Shown: piece by piece, positions 40,919 to 48,510 of the stretch
Layout: each line of letters opens with the position of its first letter
How positions within the stretch are numbered: the first letter of the stretch is position 1
Position numbers and translations under genes: made by a program
NCBI GenBank assembly: GCA_964511025.1
Contig: CAZEDK010000001.1
Span: forward strand, 31,032-95,031
Source of the DNA: CAZEDK01 sp964511025
GTDB taxonomy: Bacteria > Patescibacteriota > Gracilibacteria > UBA1369 > GWF2-33-10
Direction: 5' to 3'
Length of the DNA stretch: 64,000 nt
The notes under the pieces: model-generated
What the model was told of the DNA's origin: nothing
What the model saw: only the letters and a program-made list of their open reading frames with translations
Database searches by the model: none

Positions 40919-42671
40919 ATCCACCAACTTGAGTGTTCCACAGTTCGTAGTATAGACCTTTCTTATCAAGAAGAGTTTTGTGATTACCATCTTCTTTGAT
41001 TTTTCCGTCTTCAATCACTATAATTCTGTCCATTCCCATAATCGTGGATAACCTATGCGCGATTACAATTGCTGTTTTATTTTCAAACAAAGCTTTGAGA
41101 GCTTTTTGAATCAATTTTTCAGACTTCGAATCAAGACTGCTTGTCGCTTCATCAAGAATAATGATTGGAGCACTTTTCAAAATTGCACGCGCTATAGCAA
41201 CTCTTTGCCTTTCACCACCAGAAAGCTTGATGCCCCTTTCTCCAACATAAGTATCATATTTATATGGCAGTTTCTGTATAAATTCGTCAGCATAAGCAAG
41301 TTTGGACGCCTCAAACACCTCACGATCTGAAGCGTGTGGTTTCGCATAACGAATATTTTCCATAAGAGTTCTATGAAACAAAATCGGCTCTTGCGGAACC
41401 AAAGACAAATTAAATCTTAAACTTTCTTGTTTAACGTTTGCAATATCCTGATTGTCTATTTTGATAGTACCCTTATTAATATCAAAAAATCGAAAAATAA
41501 GCTTAACAAGACTGGTTTTACCACCTCCTGAATGTCCTATTATAGCAACTTTTTCGCCGGCTTTAATTTTGAGAGAAAAATTTTTAAATACCTTTTGTGA
41601 ATCGTTGTAAGAAAAATCAACATTATGAAAATCAATTTCACCTTTTGTGATTTTTAAATCCTTTGCGCCTACTATATCCTTGATTTCATGTGGTTTATAC
41701 AAAATCTCAATCATATCCTGGCTATCCGCCAGAGCCGCATAAATATCTTTTAAATTTCTACCAAAATCCCAAAGACGCCCCATCAACTGAAACGAATAAG
41801 TCTGGATAAGAACTATATCACCAACCGTAAGTTTTCCTCCGTACCACAGCTTAACAGCGCAATACAAAATCAAAATTTCCAAAGCTACCATAAAAGCCGC
41901 CTGAACCGATTCGATTACGACACTAATATCCCACTCTTTTTTTGTTTTGATCTGATTTTCGAGCGAAACATCCTTGAATCCTTCGTGCTCAAGACATTGA
42001 GCAGAAAAAAGCTTAATATTTATATTATTTGTAATAGTATCAGCCAAAAAAGCACTAACCTTCGTATCAGATTCGCTACGAGCAATGTCATACGGAAGTT
42101 TATAAAGCATAGCAAGATAATTTATCGCCATAAACAAAATCGCCCAAGTGCTAAAAATTAAACCGATACTATGATTAATTGTAAAAAGCACGATACTGGA
42201 AAAAATTATCCTCAGAAAAATAGGATAAAGCGCCCAATAATATTTATCAAAAATAGTTTCAAAACTTCTTACAAGCTTGGTAACTTTACGAACTAATGCT
42301 CCGGCAAAACTACTTGAGAAAAAGTTGTACGAATGTTTGTGAAGATAATCAAAACAATCATCATAAATCTCACGCATAATAGTCGATTCAAAATATGTAA
42401 TTGTAAAAGTAGCAACTCTATAAGAAGCCCAAACAAGAATTTGAAAAATCGCTATATGAAAAACGATATTAAGCAAATTTTTCACAACTTCGTCTGTAAT
42501 AATAGCTCTATCAAGAGTGATAATGTCAAAAAAGTCTTTATAAAAAAACGGGACATAAATCTCAAAAACCACAGCCAAAGTCATCGAAACAAAAAGCATG
42601 GCTAAGGCTTTCCATTTTTTAATGATAAATGAGAAAAAATATTTATAAGTTTGTTTTGTCGTTACTTGCAT
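40905..42671 (-). CDS. ABC exporter, fused permease and ATPase (MdlB/MsbA type)
   Basis: The 588-residue half-transporter has about six membrane spans (about 20-310) and a C-terminal ATPase domain. Walker A is GHSGGGKTS (about 374-382), the Q-loop lies in LVPQEPILF, the signature is LSGGERQR, Walker B is IIILDEATSSLDS, and the switch His lies in IVIAHRLST. It should work as a homodimer, since no partner half-transporter is adjacent. Substrate is unknown (lipid, peptide or drug). The gene is alone on its strand; a TA pair is divergent from its start. Confidence 0.94.
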   Translation of the reverse strand: MQVTTKQTYKYFFSFIIKKWKALAMLFVSMTLAVVFEIYVPFFYKDFFDIITLDRAIITDEVVKNLLNIVFHIAIFQILVWASYRVATFTITYFESTIMREIYDDCFDYLHKHSYNFFSSSFAGALVRKVTKLVRSFETIFDKYYWALYPIFLRIIFSSIVLFTINHSIGLIFSTWAILFMAINYLAMLYKLPYDIARSESDTKVSAFLADTITNNINIKLFSAQCLEHEGFKDVSLENQIKTKKEWDISVVIESVQAAFMVALEILILYCAVKLWYGGKLTVGDIVLIQTYSFQLMGRLWDFGRNLKDIYAALADSQDMIEILYKPHEIKDIVGAKDLKITKGEIDFHNVDFSYNDSQKVFKNFSLKIKAGEKVAIIGHSGGGKTSLVKLIFRFFDINKGTIKIDNQDIANVKQESLRFNLSLVPQEPILFHRTLMENIRYAKPHASDREVFEASKLAYADEFIQKLPYKYDTYVGERGIKLSGGERQRVAIARAILKSAPIIILDEATSSLDSKSEKLIQKALKALFENKTAIVIAHRLSTIMGMDRIIVIEDGKIKEDGNHKTLLDKKGLYYELWNTQVGGFISS

Positions 42672-42820
42672 AATAAAAAATATATTGCATTATATGATAA
42701 CGTAATGATCACACAAAACGCAACAGTAAACATAATACGAAACAATGGAAAGAAAATCTTTGATTTTACATTACAAATGCATTATAATTGTTATGTTTTT
42801 ATACTTTATATGTTATTTAT

Positions 42821-43093
42821 ATGTCCAGTACCGTTTTACAACACCGCATAGAGAAAAAACTAAAAGAAGAGGCTGAAAATATTCTTGGCATGCAGGGATT
42901 TAAGCCTTCTCAAGCAATTACTATTTTTTACACAGAGATTACCAGAGTCGGCGGATTCCCATTTATCCCATCAAAAATAGAAATTCCTAATAAACGATTA
43001 GCAAAAGCTATTAGAGAAGCCGAAAAAGGTATCGGCGTAGAAACATTTACGAGCAAAGAAAGCTTTTTTGAAAGTCTAAACAATCTTCAATGA
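42821..43093 (+). CDS. dinJ: DinJ/RelB-type antitoxin
   Basis: The 90-residue product starts MSSTVLQHRIEKKLKEEAEN and continues ILGMQGFKPSQAITIFYTEI, a ribbon-helix-helix of the DinJ/RelB family. GFPFIPSKIEIPNK is the typical toxin-contact stretch. The frame is open to an ATG at 42788, but 42821 gives the normal family length. It overlaps the YafQ-type toxin gene by four bases. TATAAT at 42783-42788 is a likely -10. Confidence 0.88.
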   Translation: MSSTVLQHRIEKKLKEEAENILGMQGFKPSQAITIFYTEITRVGGFPFIPSKIEIPNKRLAKAIREAEKGIGVETFTSKESFFESLNNLQ

Positions 43094-43377
43094 GAAAGCC
43101 GGTACATACTAAAAATTTTAGGAAAGATTATTCTAAATTAGAAAAATCTGGCAATAAAAATATGAATAAATTGAATAAAGTTCTTGGTGAATTAATTGAC
43201 GGAAAACATTTAGATGTAAAATATAAAGATCATCCTTTGCATGCTGAATTTGAAGGATATAGAGATTGTCATATCGAAGGCGATTGGGTATTGATTTATA
43301 AAATAGATAAAGATAACAATGACAATGAAATTATCATTTTTCATGCCACAGACAATCATTCGAATTTATTTGATTAA
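43090..43377 (+). CDS. yafQ: YafQ-type mRNA interferase toxin
   Basis: This 95-residue RelE-superfamily toxin has YafQ-specific features: FRKDYSKLEKSG near the start, then DHPLHAEFEGYRDCHIEGDW and VLIYKI, and the terminal FHATDNHSNLF. His residues in HPLH and HSNLF match the catalytic region of YafQ, which cuts mRNA on the ribosome. Order, overlap and relatedness to DinJ-YafQ are clear. Its 3' end overlaps the convergent MFS gene by 12 bases. Confidence 0.92.
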   Translation: MRKPVHTKNFRKDYSKLEKSGNKNMNKLNKVLGELIDGKHLDVKYKDHPLHAEFEGYRDCHIEGDWVLIYKIDKDNNDNEIIIFHATDNHSNLFD

Positions 43378-44586
43378 TGTTTGAGATTTATCACGCGGTC
43401 TCACGCTCAGCACAATGACACCAGCAATCAAAGATATAGCAGCAATCATTAACATTGAAAACTGAACGCCAAAACTGTCTAGTGTGTAGCCAATAACTAC
43501 ACTCAACACAGCGAAACTAGCCCTTGAGATCAAGCTATCAAAAGAAAGAATAGTTGCTCTTTTTTCTGAACTTGAAATATGTATATTAATATAATCTCTC
43601 GTTAATGGAATATTGATACCAACGGCTATCATTTGGATAAATAAGAAAAGCAAAGCCAACGGTGAACTAATTAATCCCATTCCTAAAAATGAAATAAATT
43701 CACAGACAATAAGTAAAATAATAATATATTTAAAAGCGACTATCTTTTCAATTTTGTGTGTTATCGAAGCAAACAAAGCTCCACCCAAACTAACAATCGT
43801 ATCAACTATTCCAAACATAAATTGTGGCAAGAGCAAAAACATCAAAAACGGCTGCTGAAGAGAAATTAAATTCGCTCTTATAAGATTAAACATCAAAGCT
43901 GAATAAATAATGATCCAAAAAATATAGTTACTTTTAATAATTTCTTGAAAACTACAAATTGCGTGTCTGAAATAAGAAAATAGATCTTTCTTTAAAATGT
44001 TTCCAGTATCTAGCGATGTCAAATTTGAATTCAAAATAGGTTCCTGAAATAAAACAGAAATCACTGTACACAGTATCGCCATCAATAATGCAAACACATA
44101 AACATATTCAATATTAAAAAAATAAACTATCAAAGCCCCCACAGTACCACCTAAAGTATTTCCAAGCAGATGCATACCATAAGACTTACCTTGTATTTTT
44201 TTAAATTTCGATTCTTCTTTCAAATTAAGCAGCGAATCATAAAGCAAAGCTGTTGTAGCTCCTGACGCGGTAGCTCGCGATAAAGAATAGAAGAACTCAG
44301 CAATCACGAATAAAACAAAGCTATGCGCAAAAAGAGAAGTTATCAAAGCTAATATTTTGATTATTGAAGCCAAAATAATTGCAGTTTTCCTTCCCAACTT
44401 ATCCGCCAAAACACCAGTTGGTATTTCAAAAAGTAAAAATGCAAAATAATAAATTCCTTGCGTCATGCCTATTTCAGAGAAAGTCAATCCCCTACTTTTC
44501 ATGAACACAATATAAAACGGAACAAATGAAAAACTTAATCCGAAAAATAATTGAAACAGGTAGTATTTTAATACGTTTTTTTGCAA
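43366..44586 (-). CDS. MFS transporter
   Basis: A 406-residue protein with about twelve membrane spans. The motif between spans 2 and 3 reads GVLADKLGRKTAIILA, the MFS signature G-x-x-x-D-x-x-G-R-(R/K). The second half mirrors the first. No substrate-specific motif is evident; efflux of small molecules is the usual role of such proteins. It starts 28 bases downstream of the DsbA-like gene on the same strand and may be co-transcribed with it. Confidence 0.88.
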   Translation of the reverse strand: MQKNVLKYYLFQLFFGLSFSFVPFYIVFMKSRGLTFSEIGMTQGIYYFAFLLFEIPTGVLADKLGRKTAIILASIIKILALITSLFAHSFVLFVIAEFFYSLSRATASGATTALLYDSLLNLKEESKFKKIQGKSYGMHLLGNTLGGTVGALIVYFFNIEYVYVFALLMAILCTVISVLFQEPILNSNLTSLDTGNILKKDLFSYFRHAICSFQEIIKSNYIFWIIIYSALMFNLIRANLISLQQPFLMFLLLPQFMFGIVDTIVSLGGALFASITHKIEKIVAFKYIIILLIVCEFISFLGMGLISSPLALLFLFIQMIAVGINIPLTRDYINIHISSSEKRATILSFDSLISRASFAVLSVVIGYTLDSFGVQFSMLMIAAISLIAGVIVLSVRPRDKSQTLIK

Positions 44587-44614
44587 AATGTTCTCTATTT
44601 AAAATCCATTCCGA

Positions 44615-45346
44615 CTATTTTTTCAATTCCTCTTCAATAATTGTTTCAAATGCAGAGAAAGGTTGAGCGCCTACGATTTTCTTGCCATTAATATAAAAAG
44701 TTGGCGTTCCTGATACCCCTATTGACCTGCCATAAGTCATATCATCTGAAACTTCAGTTGCGTACTGACCTTCATCCAAGCATTTATTGAAATCCGCTGT
44801 TTCAAGACCTAAGTCAGACGCATAAGCTTTGAAGGTATCAGAAGCTGTTTCTTGACCGCTCCATTCTGTGGTTTTTGAAAAAAGCATATCGTGCATACTC
44901 CAATATGCATCCTGATCTCCTGCGCATTCAGCAGCTTGAGCGGCAATAGCAGCTTGAGCATGTCCACCAAGCGGAAAATCTCTATAAACAAATTTTACTT
45001 TTCCTGTGTCTATATATTTTGATTTGATTTCCGTGTATGCATCGTTAAAAAATCTGCTACAAAAAGGACATTGAAAATCACTAAATTCGACAATAGTAAC
45101 AGGAGCGTCTTTTTCTCCAAGGACTGCATCGTCATCAAGATCGACATCTATAGGCTCATTTGTTGGCGGATTTTGCGCTATATCATTTTGTTGATTTTGA
45201 TTTCCTCGAATGTCTTGCACTTTATCATCATCACCACTAATTTTTCCTTCAAGCAAATCATAACCTTGCGTAAGAACTATCCCAATAAAAATTCCAGCCA
45301 ACAACATCGTTGCAATTTTCCACGGATCCTCTTTTGATTTAAACAT
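44615..45346 (-). CDS. DsbA-like thioredoxin-fold protein, membrane-anchored
   Basis: A 243-residue protein with an N-terminal membrane anchor (about 11-29), an acidic linker (about 30-75) and a DsbA/thioredoxin_4 domain. The redox site is FQCPFCSRF (about 92-100), CPFC rather than CPHC. VKFVYRDFPLGGHAQAA and GVSGTPTFYINGKKI (with the cis-Pro) follow. It should catalyse disulfide exchange outside the membrane; no DsbB or VKOR gene is adjacent. A TTG at 45412 would add 22 residues; the ATG at 45346 puts the anchor at the usual distance. It diverges from the rplJ promoter. Confidence 0.9.
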   Translation of the reverse strand: MFKSKEDPWKIATMLLAGIFIGIVLTQGYDLLEGKISGDDDKVQDIRGNQNQQNDIAQNPPTNEPIDVDLDDDAVLGEKDAPVTIVEFSDFQCPFCSRFFNDAYTEIKSKYIDTGKVKFVYRDFPLGGHAQAAIAAQAAECAGDQDAYWSMHDMLFSKTTEWSGQETASDTFKAYASDLGLETADFNKCLDEGQYATEVSDDMTYGRSIGVSGTPTFYINGKKIVGAQPFSAFETIIEEELKK

Positions 45347-45438
45347 TTTTGAAATTTTAGATTTTAAATGCGTGGTTAATAATAACTTTGAAAAGAAGCT
45401 TTTAGCAATCAAATTAAGATAAAGCTTGCAAAGTTTAT

Positions 45439-45467
45439 TTGCTGTACAGAGAAAATTGTGATATAAT
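45439..45467 (+). promoter_or_regulatory. rplJ-rplL promoter
   Basis: -35 TTGCTG (45439-45444), 17-base spacer and extended -10 TGATATAAT (45459-45467). This gives a leader of about 250 bases carrying the L10 leader structure and an attenuator. Confidence 0.8.
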
Positions 45468-45574
45468 TACAGGATTTATTTATTTTTTAATAAATTTAAA
45501 AAACCTTTGCAAGCAAATAGAAACCTACAAATATTAAAAAAATTTGACTTTTATTCAATTGTCTTATAAATTGT

Positions 45575-45680
45575 TTGAGCGTCGTAGACAGTAGGTATGT
45601 TTTTACAAAGAAAACTATAAATCCTACCGAGACATAAACCAATTGGGAATATTTCAAATATTTCGTTAAAGGTGAGTCTT
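45575..45680 (+). ncRNA. Ribosomal protein L10 leader
   Basis: GTAGACAGTAGGTATG (45584-45599) and ATCCTACCGAGAC (45621-45633) form the conserved paired element of the L10 leader (CAGYAGG...CCUGCCGAG form in other bacteria). It binds the L10-L12 complex for autoregulation. It precedes a terminator hairpin and rplJ, as in classical attenuation control. Confidence 0.8.
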
Positions 45681-45683
45681 TCA

Positions 45684-45712
45684 AATCTACTTCGCACAAA
45701 GTAGATTTTTTT
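45684..45712 (+). terminator. Attenuator terminator in the rplJ leader
   Basis: A 9-bp stem (AATCTACTT / AAGTAGATT) with a six-base loop followed by seven T in total, ending 10 bases before the rplJ ATG. Its position after the L10 leader makes it the regulated terminator. Confidence 0.8.
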
Positions 45713-45722
45713 AATTAAATTT

Positions 45723-46241
45723 ATGGCTATAACCCGTCAAAAAAAGGTAGAAATTCTAAATGAACTTATAGAAGATCTAAAAAATGCTAAGTCCGCAGCG
45801 TTTACACAATATGCCGGTAGTACTGTCGCGCAAATTACAAAACTTAGAAGACAAGGAAGGCAAGCAAATGTAAAAGTAGTAATTGCAAAAAAAACCCTTA
45901 TTCAAAAAGCCGCCAAAGAAAATGGATACGAAACAATACCAGAGAATATTATGGATGGACCTATAGCAATAGCTTTTAGTCCTGACGAAGTTACCGCAGC
46001 AAAAATCATCAAAGCTTATGCAAAAGAAGTAGAAACAGTAAGACTTGTGGGAGGTTTAATGGATGGGAAAGTCTTAAATAGAAAGCAAATTATGACTTTT
46101 GCAGATCTTCCAAGCAGAGACGAATTGCTATCAATATTTGTAGGAATGATTCAAAGTCCGCTAAGAAATTTCGCTTCTGCAATTTCCAGCCCGCTCTCTT
46201 CCATAGCTAGAGCATTCAAAGCTTACGGAGAGACAAAGTAG
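45723..46241 (+). CDS. rplJ: Ribosomal protein uL10
   Basis: This 172-residue stalk-base protein binds 23S rRNA and several L7/L12 dimers. The N-terminal block KKVEILNELIEDLKNAKSAA and the NVKVVIAKKTLIQKAA block are typical; the C-terminal helix carries the L7/L12 sites (about 140-172). It is first in a two-gene operon with rplL. The usual upstream partners rplK and rplA are absent here. Expression is probably controlled by the L10 leader and attenuator directly upstream. Confidence 0.96.
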   Translation: MAITRQKKVEILNELIEDLKNAKSAAFTQYAGSTVAQITKLRRQGRQANVKVVIAKKTLIQKAAKENGYETIPENIMDGPIAIAFSPDEVTAAKIIKAYAKEVETVRLVGGLMDGKVLNRKQIMTFADLPSRDELLSIFVGMIQSPLRNFASAISSPLSSIARAFKAYGETK

Positions 46242-46260
46242 AGTACAAAGGAAAAAGTAC

Positions 46261-46285
46261 AAAGGATAAAAAAACTTTATCCTTT
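46261..46285 (+). promoter_or_regulatory. Hairpin in the rplJ-rplL gap made of TTTATCC-type repeats
   Basis: AAAGGATAAA (46261-46270) and TTTATCCTTT (46276-46285) form a perfect 10-bp stem with an AAAAC loop. Further TTATCC units run to about 46300. The rplL ATG is at 46314. The hairpin could act as a weak processing or pausing site between the two genes. Confidence 0.6.
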
Positions 46286-46313
46286 ATCCCTTATCCTTTT
46301 ATCTTAAATCAAA

Positions 46314-46709
46314 ATGTCAGACGACACAACAAAAGTTGAGCTTTCAAAAGACGAGAAAGCTGTAATAGACGCTCTTGAAAAACTTAACGTTGTTCAAGTA
46401 AACAATGTAGTTAAATATATGGAGCAAGTATACGGTATTTCTGCTAGCGCTCCAGTTGCAGCCGTTGCTGCTCCTGTTGCAGTTGCCGCCGTGGAAGAAA
46501 AATCTTCTTTCAAAGTGAAAATTGTTTCATCAGGTGACAAGAAAATAGGTGTTATCAAGATAGTTAGGGAACTTACAAATCTTGGTCTTGCCGAAGCAAA
46601 GAAAGTAGTTGACGACAACGCTGTTGTAAAAGAAAACGTAGCAAAAGCTGAAGCTGAAGAAATGAAAAAGAAATTAGAAGAAGCAGGTGCAACAGTTGAA
46701 TTACAGTAA
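46314..46709 (+). CDS. rplL: Ribosomal protein bL12 (L7/L12)
   Basis: The 131-residue product has the N-terminal dimerisation helix region, an Ala/Val-rich hinge (ASAPVAAVAAPVAVAAVEEK, about 43-62) and the C-terminal factor-binding domain. That domain carries KKIGVIKIVRELTNLGLAEAK and the closing EEAGATVELQ. L12 recruits and stimulates translation GTPases. It follows rplJ by about 70 bases and ends at a strong terminator; rpoB does not follow. Confidence 0.97.
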   Translation: MSDDTTKVELSKDEKAVIDALEKLNVVQVNNVVKYMEQVYGISASAPVAAVAAPVAVAAVEEKSSFKVKIVSSGDKKIGVIKIVRELTNLGLAEAKKVVDDNAVVKENVAKAEAEEMKKKLEEAGATVELQ

Positions 46710-46740
46710 AATAAAAAAGGTTTTTCCAATATTTCTATAA

Positions 46741-46779
46741 AAAAGCAAGCAGGCTATCTAGTAAAAGCTTGCTTTTTTT
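46741..46779 (+). terminator. Rho-independent terminator after rplL
   Basis: Stem AAAAGCAAGC (46741-46750) with GCTTGCTTTT (46767-46776) and a T run. It lies 32 bases past the rplL stop and just before the next promoter's -10 box. Confidence 0.88.
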
Positions 46780-46787
46780 GATATAAT
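46779..46787 (+). promoter_or_regulatory. Extended -10 promoter of the pilus operon
   Basis: TGATATAAT at 46779-46787 overlaps the T run of the rplL terminator. The next ATG is at 46801, so the transcript would have only a handful of leader bases. No -35 is recognisable, as often with extended -10 promoters. Confidence 0.6.
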
Positions 46788-46800
46788 ATTAGGATTTTCT

Positions 46801-47907
46801 ATGAAATATATGGACAATAATAATATTGAAAAAATATCTATCAAGCTTAGTTCTGACAAGGCAAACTCCGAACAAAGTCAAAAAACAGAGCACAAAAAAA
46901 ATATTTTCATTAGTTTATTCACAAAACTAATAATATTTTTAGGGATTTTGAGCTTTGCGTATTTACAAATACAATTGCAGCCATCTATCGCACTGTTTGG
47001 ACAAACGCAGGCAAAAAAGACTTTCAATATAGAAAATGAGATTTTGCAAAAACAAGCTGAAATCAATAGATTCAATTTGACAATCGCTGCTTACTCTATG
47101 GATGACTTTGCATTTGAAGCGGAAAATTATCTTTCTTTGCAGCGTCAAATTAATTCTAATTTAACTACTGAAAATACAAAACAAAGTCTAAAAATGGAAT
47201 TAGAAGCTACCGAAAGCAGCTTAATTACATCAATCACAGTTATCCAAAATGCATTATTACAGCCATTATATTCGACAGGCTTAAAAAGTTCCGATATAGA
47301 AAGCAAATCAATCAAATTTACAGAAAATAATTTAAACGAATTTAAAAAAAAATTAGCATCAGAACTAAGTAATGCAGAGAACAAGACTGAGATAAGATCT
47401 GAAATTCAAAATATTAACAATATTGCGTCATTACTCAAAAATAACGATTTACAAAGTTCAATAAAAAACTTCAACACTGAAAAACTAGAAATTGAGACAG
47501 TAGAAAAGCTGCTTTCACTATACTACAAGCAACAAACAAATAATTTATCAATTCTAAAAAATATTAGTAACAAAAAAATATTATGGATCAATATAATCAA
47601 TGAAATTGACCTAGAGACAAAAACCGTAGATCCGCTATACGGCAGCACGCTTTCTGAACGAATCGGTCAGATCAAGTATTCAAATTTCCAATTGGAAAAA
47701 GATAAAGAAGATAATGACAAAATTATAGTTAGCGGTGCGGTAAACACACCTGACGGGGTAAATTTCACAATTACTTCAGATCTAATAGATGCTTTTGAAA
47801 ATTCAAAGATGTTCAAAGATGTCAACATGCGATCTTTTAGTAAAAAATTAAACGATGAAAATACTTACACAGGTAATTTTCGAATTGAATTTTCTTTAGA
47901 AAAATAA
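46801..47907 (+). CDS. PilN-like pilus assembly protein
   Basis: A 368-residue bitopic protein. A charged cytoplasmic N-terminus (about 1-40) leads to one span (about 41-60), then a long helical/coiled region (about 75-270). A C-terminal beta-rich domain (about 290-368: IIVSGAVNTPDGVNFTITSD, NVNMRSFSKK) ends in YTGNFRIEFSL. Position before a PilO-like protein, PilB and PilC, and the closing beta domain, suggest PilN. The middle is longer than usual PilN, so the call is moderate. A possible second start is the ATG at 46810. Confidence 0.65.
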   Translation: MKYMDNNNIEKISIKLSSDKANSEQSQKTEHKKNIFISLFTKLIIFLGILSFAYLQIQLQPSIALFGQTQAKKTFNIENEILQKQAEINRFNLTIAAYSMDDFAFEAENYLSLQRQINSNLTTENTKQSLKMELEATESSLITSITVIQNALLQPLYSTGLKSSDIESKSIKFTENNLNEFKKKLASELSNAENKTEIRSEIQNINNIASLLKNNDLQSSIKNFNTEKLEIETVEKLLSLYYKQQTNNLSILKNISNKKILWINIINEIDLETKTVDPLYGSTLSERIGQIKYSNFQLEKDKEDNDKIIVSGAVNTPDGVNFTITSDLIDAFENSKMFKDVNMRSFSKKLNDENTYTGNFRIEFSLEK

Positions 47908-47908
47908 A

Positions 47909-48508
47909 ATGAAAAAAATAAATATCAATATCGGCTTGATTGCAACAATTATCGTAATCATATTCGTAATTATTGCAAACGTTTATAGTTTTCAAAAAGT
48001 TTCAGTACTAAAAAATGACTACAATAATTTCAAAAATATTCAATCTGTAGTTGAACAAAATTTCAACAAAAGTGAAACAGGTCTTACTGAATACAAAAAC
48101 AATCAGAAAGTCGCAGAACTAAAAAACAAAGAATCAGTAAAAAATGTCATACCAAGCGCAGAAGAAATCACATCGCTAAATAGACAATTGGAAAAATATT
48201 TTAATTCCCTCAATTCCTCATCAAATCCTATATTCCTACAAAACATCAATTATGGACAGGCGATTGAAAACACAGAACAAGCAGGGTTGTTTACTATACC
48301 AATTTCTTTATCTTTTAATGGCGCAGATAAGAATTTTTATAAAACTATCGACTATCTAACATCATCCGGTGATTTACAAAGAGAAACGAGGCTTATTGAA
48401 ATAACAAAAATTAACGTAAACTGGAAAGGTCAAACATTGGAAGACAGCGGAATAGAAGTCTTTGATTTTGAAATCGAAGGGCTCGCGTATTTTTATAAAG
48501 CAATCTAA
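47909..48508 (+). CDS. PilO-like pilus assembly protein
   Basis: A 199-residue protein with one N-terminal span (about 8-26), a coiled coil (about 30-75) and a ferredoxin-like C-terminal part (about 95-199: FTIPISLSFNGADKNFYKTID, then SSGDLQRETRLIEITKI). This is the PilO/GspM-like layout. It starts one base after the PilN-like gene and ends two bases before pilB, so the genes are in one operon. Sequence similarity is low; context carries the assignment. Confidence 0.7.
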   Translation: MKKININIGLIATIIVIIFVIIANVYSFQKVSVLKNDYNNFKNIQSVVEQNFNKSETGLTEYKNNQKVAELKNKESVKNVIPSAEEITSLNRQLEKYFNSLNSSSNPIFLQNINYGQAIENTEQAGLFTIPISLSFNGADKNFYKTIDYLTSSGDLQRETRLIEITKINVNWKGQTLEDSGIEVFDFEIEGLAYFYKAI

Positions 48509-48510
48509 TC

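Noticed and set aside
45496..45699. 67-codon minus-strand hydrophobic frame upstream of rplJ
   Set aside because: It is the antisense of the L10 leader and attenuator, which explain this sequence better.
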